Shown: in pieces, positions 24,177 to 33,309 of the stretch
Position numbering within the stretch: position 1 is the first letter of the stretch
Layout: each line of letters opens with the position of its first letter
Origin: Verrucomicrobiota bacterium
GTDB taxonomy: Bacteria > Verrucomicrobiota > Verrucomicrobiae > Limisphaerales > UBA11358
Direction: 5' to 3'
Length of the DNA: 38,291 nucleotides
NCBI GenBank assembly: GCA_014860005.1
Contig: JACZKP010000176.1
Span: 1-38,291, forward strand
Translations under genes and position numbers: made by a program
The notes under the pieces: generated by a model
What the model saw: the letters and a program-made list of their open reading frames with translations, nothing else
Database searches by the model: none
What the model was told of the DNA's origin: nothing

Positions 24177-25910
24177 ATGTTGACCACGCTGCGCATCAAA
24201 AACCTCGCCCTCGTGGCGGATTTGACGGTGGAACTCCAGCCCGGCTACAACGTCATCACCGGTGAAACCGGTGCGGGCAAATCCATTCTCATCGGCGCGC
24301 TCAACCTAATCCTCGGCGAACGCGCCGACCGCAACCTCATCCGCGGCGGTTGCGACAGTTGCTCCGTCGAGGCGGTGTTCGATGTGGCGCGGCTAAAGGC
24401 GCCGCTCAAAACGTTTCTGGACGAGAATGGGTTGGAGCCATGCGAGGAAAGCCAACTGGTGCTCAAGCGCACGTTCACCAATGCGGGCACGAATCGGCAG
24501 TTCGTGAACGGATCGCCGACCACACTCAATGTGCTGGCCGCCATCGGTGAGTGGCTGGTGGATATCCACGGGCCGCACGATCATCAGTCGCTCCTGCATC
24601 CCGCGCGGCAACTGGCAATCCTCGACGCGTTCGGCGGACTGGCAGATGAGCGAGCAGCCTTTGGTCAGTTGGTGGATCGTCGCGTGGCGTTGGCAGTGGA
24701 GAAATCGGCGCTCATCGTGGATGAACAAACTTACGCGCAGCAACTCGACGTGTTGCGCTTTCAGGTGGATGAAATCAGTTCGGCGCGCTTGCAGCCGGAG
24801 GAAGACCAGCAAGTGGAGCAGGAGTACCAACGCGCCAGCAACGCGGCGAAGCTGCTGCAACTGGCCCAGGTCGCGCTCGACTTGCTGGATGAGAGCGAGA
24901 ATTCGTTGCTCACCCAGGCTGGAATCGTGGGGCGCACTTTGCAGGAACTACAGCGGGTGGATGCGGGGGCGGCGCCGTTGCTGGAACTCCACGAACAGGG
25001 TGTGGCCGCCTTGCGGGAGTTACAGTCGGGACTCTCGCATTACGCGGAGAAAGTGGACATTGATCCCACGCGCCTCTCCGAACTGGAAGAGCGGTTGAAC
25101 CTGATTCACTCTCTGAAACGAAAGTATGGTGCTTCGCTGGCCGAGGTGCTGGCGTTCGGCGAAGACGCGCGACAGAAATTGGAGAGCCTCGAACAGCGCG
25201 ATGGCGAAGTGGCGCGGCTGAACACCGAGTTAGAAAAAGTGGAGGGGGAATTATGGCGCAGGGGGCAGGCGCTTTCCGTCCGGCGGCGCAAGGTGATTCC
25301 GCAACTCAGCAAAGCGGTCAGCCAGCAACTCGCCGATCTTGGCTTCCAGCAGAGCCGGTTTGATGTAGCGATTACTTCGCGAGTTGTAGGAGACGAGGTA
25401 ACGAGTCGCAGTTCGCGTGGAAGTCAGAGCCTCCTGACGTCGTCTCCTACAACCTCGGGTTTTCGCGCAACCGGGTTTGATGAGGTTGAATTCCAATTCG
25501 CGCCCAACCCCGGCGAGCCAGCGCGGCCGCTCCGCGCCATCGCTTCCTCCGGTGAAATGGCCCGTGTCATGTTGGCCATCAAAACCGTGCTAGCAGCCGA
25601 GGATGAAATCCCCGTGCTTATTTTTGACGAAGTGGATGCCAATGTGGGCGGCGAAACCGCCAACGCCGTGGGCGACAAAATGCGCCAGATCGCGGCCAAG
25701 CGGCAGGTGCTCTGCATCACGCATCTGCCACAGGTTGCGGCGACTGCCAGCGCGCATTACGTCGTCACCAAGCAGGTCAAGGACGGCCGCACCCTTTCCG
25801 AAATCAAGTTGCTCGGACGCAAAGAGCGGGTGGCAGAACTGACGCGAATGTTGGGCGGTCAGAGCGACGCGGCCCGGAAACACGCCGAATCCTTGTTAAC
25901 CGGGCGCTAA
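24177..25910 (+). CDS. recN: DNA repair ATPase RecN
   Basis: A 577-residue SMC-like ATPase that tethers and organises broken DNA ends in double-strand-break repair. It has MLTTLRIKNLALV at the N-terminus, Walker A GETGAGKS (29-36), NGSPTTLNVLAAIGEWLVDIHGPHDHQ, central coiled coils, the ABC signature ASSGEMARVMLAI, Walker B VLIFDEVD, and the late motif ITHLPQVAA. The ATG at 24177 matches the family N-terminus; a GTG at 24159 would add six residues. Between residues about 400 and 430, an in-frame palindromic element has added roughly 25-30 residues (RVVGDEVTSRSSRGSQSLLT) just before the GFDEVEFQFAPNPGEP segment. The catalytic motifs are intact on both sides, so the protein is probably functional. 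Confidence 0.95.
   Translation: MLTTLRIKNLALVADLTVELQPGYNVITGETGAGKSILIGALNLILGERADRNLIRGGCDSCSVEAVFDVARLKAPLKTFLDENGLEPCEESQLVLKRTFTNAGTNRQFVNGSPTTLNVLAAIGEWLVDIHGPHDHQSLLHPARQLAILDAFGGLADERAAFGQLVDRRVALAVEKSALIVDEQTYAQQLDVLRFQVDEISSARLQPEEDQQVEQEYQRASNAAKLLQLAQVALDLLDESENSLLTQAGIVGRTLQELQRVDAGAAPLLELHEQGVAALRELQSGLSHYAEKVDIDPTRLSELEERLNLIHSLKRKYGASLAEVLAFGEDARQKLESLEQRDGEVARLNTELEKVEGELWRRGQALSVRRRKVIPQLSKAVSQQLADLGFQQSRFDVAITSRVVGDEVTSRSSRGSQSLLTSSPTTSGFRATGFDEVEFQFAPNPGEPARPLRAIASSGEMARVMLAIKTVLAAEDEIPVLIFDEVDANVGGETANAVGDKMRQIAAKRQVLCITHLPQVAATASAHYVVTKQVKDGRTLSEIKLLGRKERVAELTRMLGGQSDAARKHAESLLTGR
25379..25457. repeat. Palindromic repeat inserted in frame in recN
   Basis: The arms GTTGTAGGAGACGA (25383-25396) and its exact complement (25440-25453) extend outward by a few more pairs with one bulged base. 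The centre is about 43 nt. It is read through in frame in RecN at a position where other RecN proteins have a short loop. No transposase or clear target duplication is visible. Confidence 0.75.
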
Positions 25911-26025
25911 GGCGGTTTGGCAGGAAACCAGCACTGAAACCCTCCCGTTTTGGTACTGAGATTTCCATTTGTTTTTCGCCAACTCATTGTAGATTCTCCT
26001 CCAAGCATCCCGTGCGAAGAAAGAC

Positions 26026-29000
26026 ATGAATTGTACGCCGTCAGCATTGGCAATCAGGGCCAGCATCCTTGCAGGCGGCTGGATGGTGGTGTTGGGGGTT
26101 TCGCTCAACACGGCGCAAACGGCCGGGCAGGAGATTGACTTCAGCGCGCAGATTCAGCCGATCATCTCCGCGAAATGTTATTCATGTCATGGACCGGATG
26201 AAAGTTCGCGCAAGGCGAAGTTGCGGCTCGATCTGCGCGAAGAAGCCACGCGGGAGCGCGACGGGATGTTTCCGATCAAGCCGGGCGACGCGGCGAACAG
26301 CGAGGTGATCCTGCGCATTACGACCACCGACGAGGACGACATCATGCCGCCGGTGAAAGCCGGCCATCCGCTCACGGCGCGGGAAATCGAACTGCTCAAA
26401 CAATGGATTCAAGAAGGCGCGCCCTACGCCAGTCATTGGGCCTTCAGCAAGCCTGAGCGTCCAGCCTTGCCCGAGGTCAAGCAGCGAGCCTGGGCCAAGA
26501 ACGAAATTGATACATTCATTCTCTCCAAGCTGGAGGTGAAGGGCCTTCGGCCTTCGCCACCGGCTGATCCTCACGCGCTGATTCGCCGCCTTTCACTTGA
26601 TTTGATCGGCCTGCCGCCGACGCCGGATGAGGTGGAGGAGTTTATCAGCGACAAATCGCCGGAGGCTTACGCCAAGGTTGTGGATCGGTTGCTCGCCTCA
26701 CCAGCGTACGGTGAGAAGTGGGCCCGCATGTGGCTGGATCTGGCGCGGTATGCGGATTCGTATGGTTACGGCCAGGACTCATTGCGCCAGAACAATCCCT
26801 GGCCCTATCGCGATTGGGTGATCAACGCGTTCAATCGCAACCTGCCGTTTGATCAGTTCACCGTGGAGCAGATTGCGGGCGACCTGTTGCCGGACGCCAC
26901 CGAGGAAAAGCGTATTGCCACGGCGTTTCATCGCAACACCATGACCAACGTCGAAGGCGGCACCGACGACGAGGAATGGCGCGTCGCGGCGGTGAAGGAT
27001 CGCGCCAACGTGACAGCGCAGGCCTGGATGGGGCTCACGATGGGTTGCGCACAATGCCACACGCACAAGTTCGATCCGATTTCGCAGAAGGAATACTACC
27101 AGTTCTACGCGTTCTTCAATCAGACGGAAGATAACGACCAACCGGACGAACGCCCAACGATGCCAGTTCACACGCCGGAGCAGCGGGAGAAGACGGAGCG
27201 GTTGAGAAGTGAAATCGCCGCGCTCGAACAACAAACCGCCGACCTTCCCGAACTGGCAACTGAGTTCACGGCGTGGGAAGCGGCCCACCGGGCGGCTGCG
27301 GCGTGGCGGATTGTCGAGCCGGTTGAATTTACTTCAAGCGGCGGGACGACTTTCACCAAGCTTGAGGACCATTCACTGCTCGCAGGAACGAAGTCGCCGG
27401 AGAAGGACACTTACACGTTGAAGTTTACTTCGCATCTCAGCAAAGCAACTGCGCTGCGACTTGAGTTGTTGCCGGATGATTCGCTGCCAGCCCGTGGCCC
27501 GGGCAGAACTGAGAGCGGGAATTTTGTGCTCAACGAACTCCGCCTGTCGGTGAAGCCGCAAGGATATGAGCCAAAGCGGGCACGATTCGTCCGCATCGAG
27601 CTACCCGGAAAGGACCGGATTTTGTCGCTCGCCGAAGTGCAGGTGTTCAGCGGCGGGGAGAACGTTGCGCGGTATGGCAACGCGTCGCAGTCGAGTGTGG
27701 ATTATGAAGGCTTGGCCGCGCGGGCGATTGACGGCAATACGAATGGCGATTTTGACGCTGGCTCAACCACGCACACCAAAACTGAAAAGGACCCTTGGTG
27801 GGAGTTGGATCTCGGTGAGTTGGTGTCACTGGATTCAATTGTGATTTGGAACCGAACCGATGGTGACGTTGGATCAAGGTTGGCGGATTTCCGTTTGCGT
27901 GTATTGAACAACGACCGAAAGCCGAGGTGGACCACGCAGGTTGCCACCGCGCCGAAACCCAATGTCACGCTCCGGCTGGATGAGCAAACAGTGACGTTGA
28001 AGCGCGCCACCGCGACCCACAGTCAAAGCGGGTTTGAAGCGGGCAAGTTGGCGGGAGGCCGTTCGGAAACCAAGAGCGGCTGGGCCATCGGTGGCGATTT
28101 GGGCAAGCCGCAGCACGCCGTATTCGAGCTCTCCGAACCACTGTCGGTCGGAGAAGTTACGGTGCGGTTGGTCCAGAATTTCGGTGGGCAACACACGATG
28201 GGGCGGTTTCGGCTGGCGCTGACGGAATCTGCATTGCCGTTGGTCGCACCGCCGGCCAACGTGAGTTTGTTGCTCGCGACCGTTCTGGAAGAGAGATCGG
28301 TTGAACAGAAGTCCGAATTGCTCCGGTGGTATCAGCAATACGCCGATGCAACTGCCGAAACCCATCAGCAGATTGCGTCGCTGCGAAAGGAACTGGAAGC
28401 GTTCAAGCCGCCGCAAGTGCCGATCATGCGCGATTTGCCGGCGGACAAGCAGCGCCTCACCCGTTTGCTGAACAAGGGAGACTTTCTCGATCCGGGCGAA
28501 AAGGTATCCGCCGCCATTCCGGCGGCGTTTGATTTCTGGCCTGCCGCCGCGCCGACGAATCGTCTGGGTGTTGCCCAATGGTTGATGAGTCCGGAGAATC
28601 CACTCACGGCGCGCGTCATGGCGAACCGGCTCTGGGCGCAGATATTCGGATTGGGCATCGTTGAAACCGAGGAGGATTTCGGCACGCAGGGAAATTTGCC
28701 GAGCCACCCCGCACTGCTGGATTGGCTGGCGTTGGAATTGCGCGACAGCGGTTGGGACATGAAGCGCTTCCTGAAACTGATCGTAACGAGTGCAACCTAT
28801 CAACAAACCGCGCGCGTCACGCCGGAGTTGCTGGAGAAAGATCCGCGCAACATCTGGCTGTCACGCTCGCCACGCCGGCGGCTGGAGGCGGAGACCATTC
28901 GCGATCAAGCACTCGCGTTAAGCGGTCTGCTGAGTCGCCAGGTTGGCGGACCGAGTGTTTATCCGCCGCAGCCGGATGGTTTGTGGCGTGTGGCGTTCGA

Positions 29001-29499
29001 CGGCGCGCGTTCCTATCCGACCAGCATGGGTGAGGATCGTTATCGTCGCGGCCTGTACACGGTCTGGCGGCGCACGATTCCGTATCCGAGCATGGCGACT
29101 TTCGATGCGCCCAGTCGTGAAACCTGCACGTTCCGTCGGTTGCCGACCAACACACCACTGCAAGCTTACGTGACTTTGAACGACCCGGTGTATGTGGAAG
29201 CGGCGCAGGCGTTGGGCCGCCGGTTGACGCGCGAGGGCGGGGCGACGACCGAAGAGCGCATTCGCTTTGGCTTACGATTGGTACTGGCACGCCCGCCGGA
29301 AGCGGCCCAGGTCAGGGAACTGCTGAAGTTGTATGAATCCGAACTGGCTCATTATCGCAGTACGGAGCAGGACGCGATCAAGCTGGCCACCGAGCCGCTT
29401 GGTCAGTTGCCCGAAGGACTCAGCGCCGCGAAAGCTGCCGCGTGGACCGTGGTGGCAAACGTGTTGCTGAACCTGGATGGAGTCTTGACGAGAGGCTAA
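26026..29499 (+). CDS. PSCyt1/DUF1549/DUF1553 protein with discoidin-like insert
   Basis: A 1157-residue exported protein of the planctomycete/verrucomicrobial type. The N-terminal segment is hydrophobic, followed by a cytochrome-c-like domain with CYSCH (51-55) and IMPPVKAG. The DUF1549 region (about 150-370) contains LIRRLSLDLIGLPPTPDEVE, AYGEKWARMWLDLARYADS and GCAQCHTHKFDP (CxxCH at 341-345). An insert from about residue 400 to 770 contains a galactose-binding/discoidin-like domain (RFVRIELPG, LAEVQVFSGGENVARYGNAS, DPWWELDLG). The C-terminal DUF1553 contains MANRLWAQIFGLGIVETEEDFGTQG and RSPRRRLEAETIRDQ. The pair of CxxCH motifs suggests heme binding. It is followed after 18 bp by a DUF1501 gene, its usual partner. 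Confidence 0.92.
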   Translation: MNCTPSALAIRASILAGGWMVVLGVSLNTAQTAGQEIDFSAQIQPIISAKCYSCHGPDESSRKAKLRLDLREEATRERDGMFPIKPGDAANSEVILRITTTDEDDIMPPVKAGHPLTAREIELLKQWIQEGAPYASHWAFSKPERPALPEVKQRAWAKNEIDTFILSKLEVKGLRPSPPADPHALIRRLSLDLIGLPPTPDEVEEFISDKSPEAYAKVVDRLLASPAYGEKWARMWLDLARYADSYGYGQDSLRQNNPWPYRDWVINAFNRNLPFDQFTVEQIAGDLLPDATEEKRIATAFHRNTMTNVEGGTDDEEWRVAAVKDRANVTAQAWMGLTMGCAQCHTHKFDPISQKEYYQFYAFFNQTEDNDQPDERPTMPVHTPEQREKTERLRSEIAALEQQTADLPELATEFTAWEAAHRAAAAWRIVEPVEFTSSGGTTFTKLEDHSLLAGTKSPEKDTYTLKFTSHLSKATALRLELLPDDSLPARGPGRTESGNFVLNELRLSVKPQGYEPKRARFVRIELPGKDRILSLAEVQVFSGGENVARYGNASQSSVDYEGLAARAIDGNTNGDFDAGSTTHTKTEKDPWWELDLGELVSLDSIVIWNRTDGDVGSRLADFRLRVLNNDRKPRWTTQVATAPKPNVTLRLDEQTVTLKRATATHSQSGFEAGKLAGGRSETKSGWAIGGDLGKPQHAVFELSEPLSVGEVTVRLVQNFGGQHTMGRFRLALTESALPLVAPPANVSLLLATVLEERSVEQKSELLRWYQQYADATAETHQQIASLRKELEAFKPPQVPIMRDLPADKQRLTRLLNKGDFLDPGEKVSAAIPAAFDFWPAAAPTNRLGVAQWLMSPENPLTARVMANRLWAQIFGLGIVETEEDFGTQGNLPSHPALLDWLALELRDSGWDMKRFLKLIVTSATYQQTARVTPELLEKDPRNIWLSRSPRRRLEAETIRDQALALSGLLSRQVGGPSVYPPQPDGLWRVAFDGARSYPTSMGEDRYRRGLYTVWRRTIPYPSMATFDAPSRETCTFRRLPTNTPLQAYVTLNDPVYVEAAQALGRRLTREGGATTEERIRFGLRLVLARPPEAAQVRELLKLYESELAHYRSTEQDAIKLATEPLGQLPEGLSAAKAAAWTVVANVLLNLDGVLTRG

Positions 29500-29517
29500 T
29501 CACCAGCGCCAACAACC

Positions 29518-30993
29518 ATGCACACAATCAATTCTCATCTGGCCAACGTTCGCGCGATGACGCGCCGGTATTTTTTTGCCCGCGCCGGGTTAAGCCTGGG
29601 CGGCATTGCGCTCGGAAACCTGTTCACTCGCGAAGGTTGGGCGGCGACGGCAGCAGTGAACTCGGCGGCGGCCAATCCGCTGGCGGTCAAACCTCCGATG
29701 TTTCCTGCGCGGGCCAAGTCCGTGATCTATCTGCACATGGCCGGGGCGCCGCCGTCGCTGGACCTGTTCGACTACAAGCCGAAGCTGAATGAATTGCACA
29801 TGCAGCCCTGTCCCGAGTCGTTGTTCCAAGGCAAACGGTTCGCGTTCATCAAAGGTATTCCGAAGATGCTAGGCTCGCCGCACAAGTTCCAACAGCACGG
29901 TCAGAGTGGCGCGTGGGTGAGCGACCTGCTGCCCCACATGGCAAAATTGGTGGACGATGTCTGCCTTGTGAAATCGTGTTGGACCGACCAGTTCAACCAC
30001 GCGCCGGCCGAGCTTTTCCTTTTCACCGGCTTGCAGCGCCCGGGCAACGCTTCGCTTGGTTCCTGGGTCACTTATGGCTTGGGTAGTGAAAATCAGGACC
30101 TGCCGGGATTCATCGTGCTCTCCAGCGGCGGCACGGATCCGAGCGGGGGAAAAAATCTCTGGAGCAGCGGCTTTCTGCCGGGCGTCTATCAAGGAGTGCA
30201 GTGCCGCACCTCGGGCGAGCCGATTCTATACGCCAACAATCCCCCGGGCATGAGCCGCGACTCGCGCCGCCGCAGCCTCGATACCCTGCGCCAGTTGAAC
30301 GAGGCCGAGGCGAGATTGTTTGGCGATCCTGAAACCGCGACGCGCATCGAGCAATACGAACTGGCGTATCGGATGCAGATCAGTGTGCCGGAGGTCTTCG
30401 ATATTTCCAAAGAGCCGGAAAACATCCGCGAGTTGTATGGTGCGAAACCGGGCGAAGGCGGTTATGCCAACAACTGTCTGCTCGCGCGACGACTCGTCGA
30501 AAAGGGTGTGCGGTTCGTGCAACTCTTTGATTGGGGCTGGGACATGCACGGCACGGGCAAGGACAACGACCTCGTTACCGGCTTGCCTAAAAAGACTCAG
30601 GATGTGGATCAAGCCACCGCAGCGCTCATCGCGGACTTGAAGCAACGCGGCCTGCTCGACGAGACGCTCGTGATTTGGGGTGGTGAATTTGGCCGCACGC
30701 CGATGAACGAGGCCCGCAACGGTTCAACATTCCTCGGTCGCGATCATCATCCGAATTGCTTCACCATGCTGATGGCGGGCGGGGGCATCAAACCCGGTCT
30801 GGTTTATGGCGAAACCGACGAGTTTGGCTACGACGTGGTGCGCGACAAAGTGAGCGTGCGCGATTTGCAGGAAACGATTCTTCATCAGCTCGGTCTGGAT
30901 GCCCACCGCTTCAGTTTTCCGTATCTTGGCTTGAATCAGCGCCTCATCGGCCCGACCGAGGAGGCGCAGTTGATCAAGGGGATATTGGGCTAG
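29518..30993 (+). CDS. DUF1501 protein with Tat-type signal
   Basis: A 491-residue protein. The N-terminus carries a twin-arginine motif (TRRYFFARAG, Arg16-Arg17) followed by a Gly/Leu-rich hydrophobic stretch, so it is expected to be folded before export. DUF1501 belongs to the alkaline-phosphatase/sulfatase-like superfamily; the visible pieces are SVIYLHMAGAPPSLDLFDYKP, HGQSGAWVSDLLPH, WDMHG, and WGGEFGRTPMNE. The reaction is unknown. It begins 18 bp after the PSCyt1/DUF1549/DUF1553 gene, forming the conserved two-gene pair seen many times per genome in Planctomycetes and Verrucomicrobia, thought to act on extracellular polymers. Confidence 0.92.
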   Translation: MHTINSHLANVRAMTRRYFFARAGLSLGGIALGNLFTREGWAATAAVNSAAANPLAVKPPMFPARAKSVIYLHMAGAPPSLDLFDYKPKLNELHMQPCPESLFQGKRFAFIKGIPKMLGSPHKFQQHGQSGAWVSDLLPHMAKLVDDVCLVKSCWTDQFNHAPAELFLFTGLQRPGNASLGSWVTYGLGSENQDLPGFIVLSSGGTDPSGGKNLWSSGFLPGVYQGVQCRTSGEPILYANNPPGMSRDSRRRSLDTLRQLNEAEARLFGDPETATRIEQYELAYRMQISVPEVFDISKEPENIRELYGAKPGEGGYANNCLLARRLVEKGVRFVQLFDWGWDMHGTGKDNDLVTGLPKKTQDVDQATAALIADLKQRGLLDETLVIWGGEFGRTPMNEARNGSTFLGRDHHPNCFTMLMAGGGIKPGLVYGETDEFGYDVVRDKVSVRDLQETILHQLGLDAHRFSFPYLGLNQRLIGPTEEAQLIKGILG

Positions 30994-31310
30994 AATTGTG
31001 CTGCCGACGCGCTTCGTTCGACGCGCTGGCACTCACCAAGAAGCGTCCTGAACTTTGACACTCTTGTGCCGTTCATGGTCTCGCCGTCCATACCGTCACT
31101 GCCGCGATCATAAATTGCACGGCTGAAGACGGTGATTTGCCGGTAACTACGATTGGGCCTGCTTCGGCGTAATCTTGGGTCAGTTCCTGGTCTTCGGATC
31201 CGTCAATCTCCCAAGCTCGCTCGGCTTGCGCCAGAGGCTCTGAAGCTGGCGTTCTACCTGCTGTTACCCGGTCAGAATTGGATGTCTGGGTGAACCACTT
31301 GATACAAGCA
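30994..31310. other. Intergenic region upstream of signal peptidase I
   Basis: No supported gene. An in-frame TTG/ATG region at 31278-31310 could extend the signal peptidase by 11 residues, but they are not signal-peptidase-like. No hairpin with a T run or clear promoter was found. Confidence 0.5.
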
Positions 31311-31931
31311 ATGAACAGCAGCCGTGCCCGACGATTGGCGTTGTTACTCATTCTGACGCTGGTCGGAGTTGAGTTTGTGCGCCGGACTTTTGGTACCTTT
31401 TCCGTGGTGGACGGCGTTAGCATGTATCCGACTTTCCGGCCGAATGACATCGTCCATGCCCGTACCCTGTATGCCGAGGCACAACGTGGTGAAGTGGTCA
31501 TTCTCACCGATGATCAGGGTTGCCGGATGATCAAACGTGTCGTGGGTATGCCCGGTGAAACTGTCGCGCTGTATCGGGGGTTCGTCTATATCAACAACGA
31601 GAGGTTACATGAGCCTTATCTGCCGAGGAACACATACACTTTCAAGCGCAACCAGGAAGACGAGCGAGTGGTGATGTGGCAACTGACTCACGACGAGTAT
31701 TTTCTGCTGGGCGACAACCGTCTGCAAAGCACCGACAGCCGCCATTATGGGCCGGTCGCGCGTTCCCAAATAAGCCTCGTGGTCAACATCCCCGCAAATG
31801 CTGCGCGACCGGGTTTCTCCGGGATCATACTTTACGATACTAAAAAAGTTTTTCCAGACAGTTACAACCATCACTCCAACGGTCACATTCGGCCCCGCCC
31901 ACGTCCCAAGATCTCCGATGCAAAAAGTTGA
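31311..31931 (+). CDS. lepB: Signal peptidase I
   Basis: A 206-residue type I leader peptidase that removes signal peptides from exported preproteins at the outer face of the cytoplasmic membrane. One N-terminal membrane segment (LALLLILTLVGVEF) precedes the catalytic box VVDGVSMYPT (Ser37), the Lys box RMIKRVVGMPGE (Lys75), and the family box LLGDNRLQSTDSRHYGPV. The C-terminal tail is rich in Pro/Arg/His. ATG 31311 places the membrane segment near the N-terminus; an upstream start at 31278 would add 11 residues. The window contains many exported proteins that would need this enzyme. Confidence 0.94.
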   Translation: MNSSRARRLALLLILTLVGVEFVRRTFGTFSVVDGVSMYPTFRPNDIVHARTLYAEAQRGEVVILTDDQGCRMIKRVVGMPGETVALYRGFVYINNERLHEPYLPRNTYTFKRNQEDERVVMWQLTHDEYFLLGDNRLQSTDSRHYGPVARSQISLVVNIPANAARPGFSGIILYDTKKVFPDSYNHHSNGHIRPRPRPKISDAKS

Positions 31932-32119
31932 CCGGCCAATGCATTGGCAAGCCGGAGGGATTTGGCGAGGGTTGCCGGGTGAAGCGGGCGTTCCAGGTGC
32001 ATACAGGCATTGGCTTGGCGGATGTCGGACCGGAATAACCCGGCATGGACTTAGCCCAAAGATTTTTCTGTTTGAACATTGTCGTCGCCCGAATTGTCCG
32101 CTAACCTGCCTTCACAGCA

Positions 32120-32159
32120 GGCGTGGTGAATCCTGGCGGATCAGGTTCACACCATCGCC
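32120..32159 (+). promoter_or_regulatory. Imperfect leader hairpin before desaturase gene
   Basis: About 15 base pairs form between 32120-32135 and 32142-32159, interrupted by a few single bulges, with a six-base loop (GCGGAT). The base of the stem lies only 6 nt before the ATG at 32166. It could influence translation of the desaturase mRNA, but no T run follows, so it is not a terminator. Confidence 0.35.
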
Positions 32160-32165
32160 GCTGTA

Positions 32166-33233
32166 ATGTGGTCGAAGCTATTTATCATGAATGACTCAAT
32201 TCCCGCCGGGGGAGGACAGCAGGCCGAGAATGCGGCTTGGAAACAGGTGGTGGCCAGATATCAGCAACCCTCCGTCGGACGGGCGATATGGCAGGTGGTC
32301 AACACACTGGTACCGTACGGATTGTTGTGGTATTTGATGTACCTGAGCGTCTCCGTGTCTTACTGGCTGGTGGTGCCGCTGGCGATTTTGACAGGCGGAT
32401 TCATGGTGCGGACCTTCATCATTTTCCACGATTGCGGCCACGGATCGTTCTTCAAGTCGCGACGGGCCAACCACATTCTCGGGGCGATCACCGGCGTGCT
32501 CACTTTGACTCCTTACTATCACTGGCGCTGGGAACATGCGGTTCACCATTCGACTTCGGGCGACCTTGACCGGCGCGGCATGGGCGATGTGTGGACTTTG
32601 ACGGTGCAGGAGTACCTGGAGGCTTCACGTTGGAAAAAGTTTGCCTATCGGCTGGCGCGCAATCCGTTTGTCCTGTTTGTCCTGGCGCCCATGTTCCTCT
32701 TCCTGATCTGGCAGCGGATTTCCAAGCCCAAGGCCGGTCTGCGTGAGCGGCTTTCTGTTTACTGGACGAATCTGGCACTGGCGCTGATAGCGGTGGGATT
32801 GGCTTGGGCGTTTGGGTGGAAAGCGTACCTCGTGATTCAACTGACCGTCTTGCTGGTGGCGGGTTCGGCGGGTGTGTGGCTGTTTTATGTGCAGCATCAA
32901 TTTGAGGGGGTGTACTGGGAGCGCGGCGAGAACTGGGATTATGCGACCGCGGCCCTGCAAGGCAGTTCCTTCTACAAGCTGCCCAAGGTGCTGCAATGGT
33001 TCTCCGGCAATATCGGATTTCACCACATTCATCATCTGAGTCCACGCATACCGAATTACAATCTGGAGAAATGTCACCAAGCCGAGCCGCTGTTTCAGAC
33101 CGTGAAACCGGTGACGCTGTTCTCCAGCCTGAAGTCATTCACGTTCCGGCTGTGGGACGAGCAACGGCGGAAATTGGTCGGCTACGGCCATCTGCGCACC
33201 GTGCGCCAGGAGCAGCGGCGTACCGCGCGCTAG
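32166..33233 (+). CDS. Membrane fatty acid desaturase
   Basis: A 355-residue integral-membrane di-iron desaturase that introduces a double bond into acyl chains. The three histidine boxes are present: HDCGH (88-92), HAVHH (124-128) and HHIHH (about 287-291). Hydrophobic pairs lie at about 46-80, 105-118, 168-182 and 205-245. The sequence around the boxes (FIIFHDCGHGSFF, WRWEHAVHHSTSGDLD, GFHHIHHLSPRIPNYNL) resembles delta-12/omega-6 desaturases, but regiospecificity cannot be read here. An alternative ATG at 32187 would shorten the protein by seven residues; neither start has a strong Shine-Dalgarno. It would adjust membrane fluidity. A hairpin lies directly upstream. Confidence 0.92.
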   Translation: MWSKLFIMNDSIPAGGGQQAENAAWKQVVARYQQPSVGRAIWQVVNTLVPYGLLWYLMYLSVSVSYWLVVPLAILTGGFMVRTFIIFHDCGHGSFFKSRRANHILGAITGVLTLTPYYHWRWEHAVHHSTSGDLDRRGMGDVWTLTVQEYLEASRWKKFAYRLARNPFVLFVLAPMFLFLIWQRISKPKAGLRERLSVYWTNLALALIAVGLAWAFGWKAYLVIQLTVLLVAGSAGVWLFYVQHQFEGVYWERGENWDYATAALQGSSFYKLPKVLQWFSGNIGFHHIHHLSPRIPNYNLEKCHQAEPLFQTVKPVTLFSSLKSFTFRLWDEQRRKLVGYGHLRTVRQEQRRTAR

Positions 33234-33309
33234 TATCCTTGAGACTTGATCCTGCAGGCATTTTTCCGGTCGGTCCTTGGTTGTGGCCACTGACACGGTT
33301 TCGCCTAAC

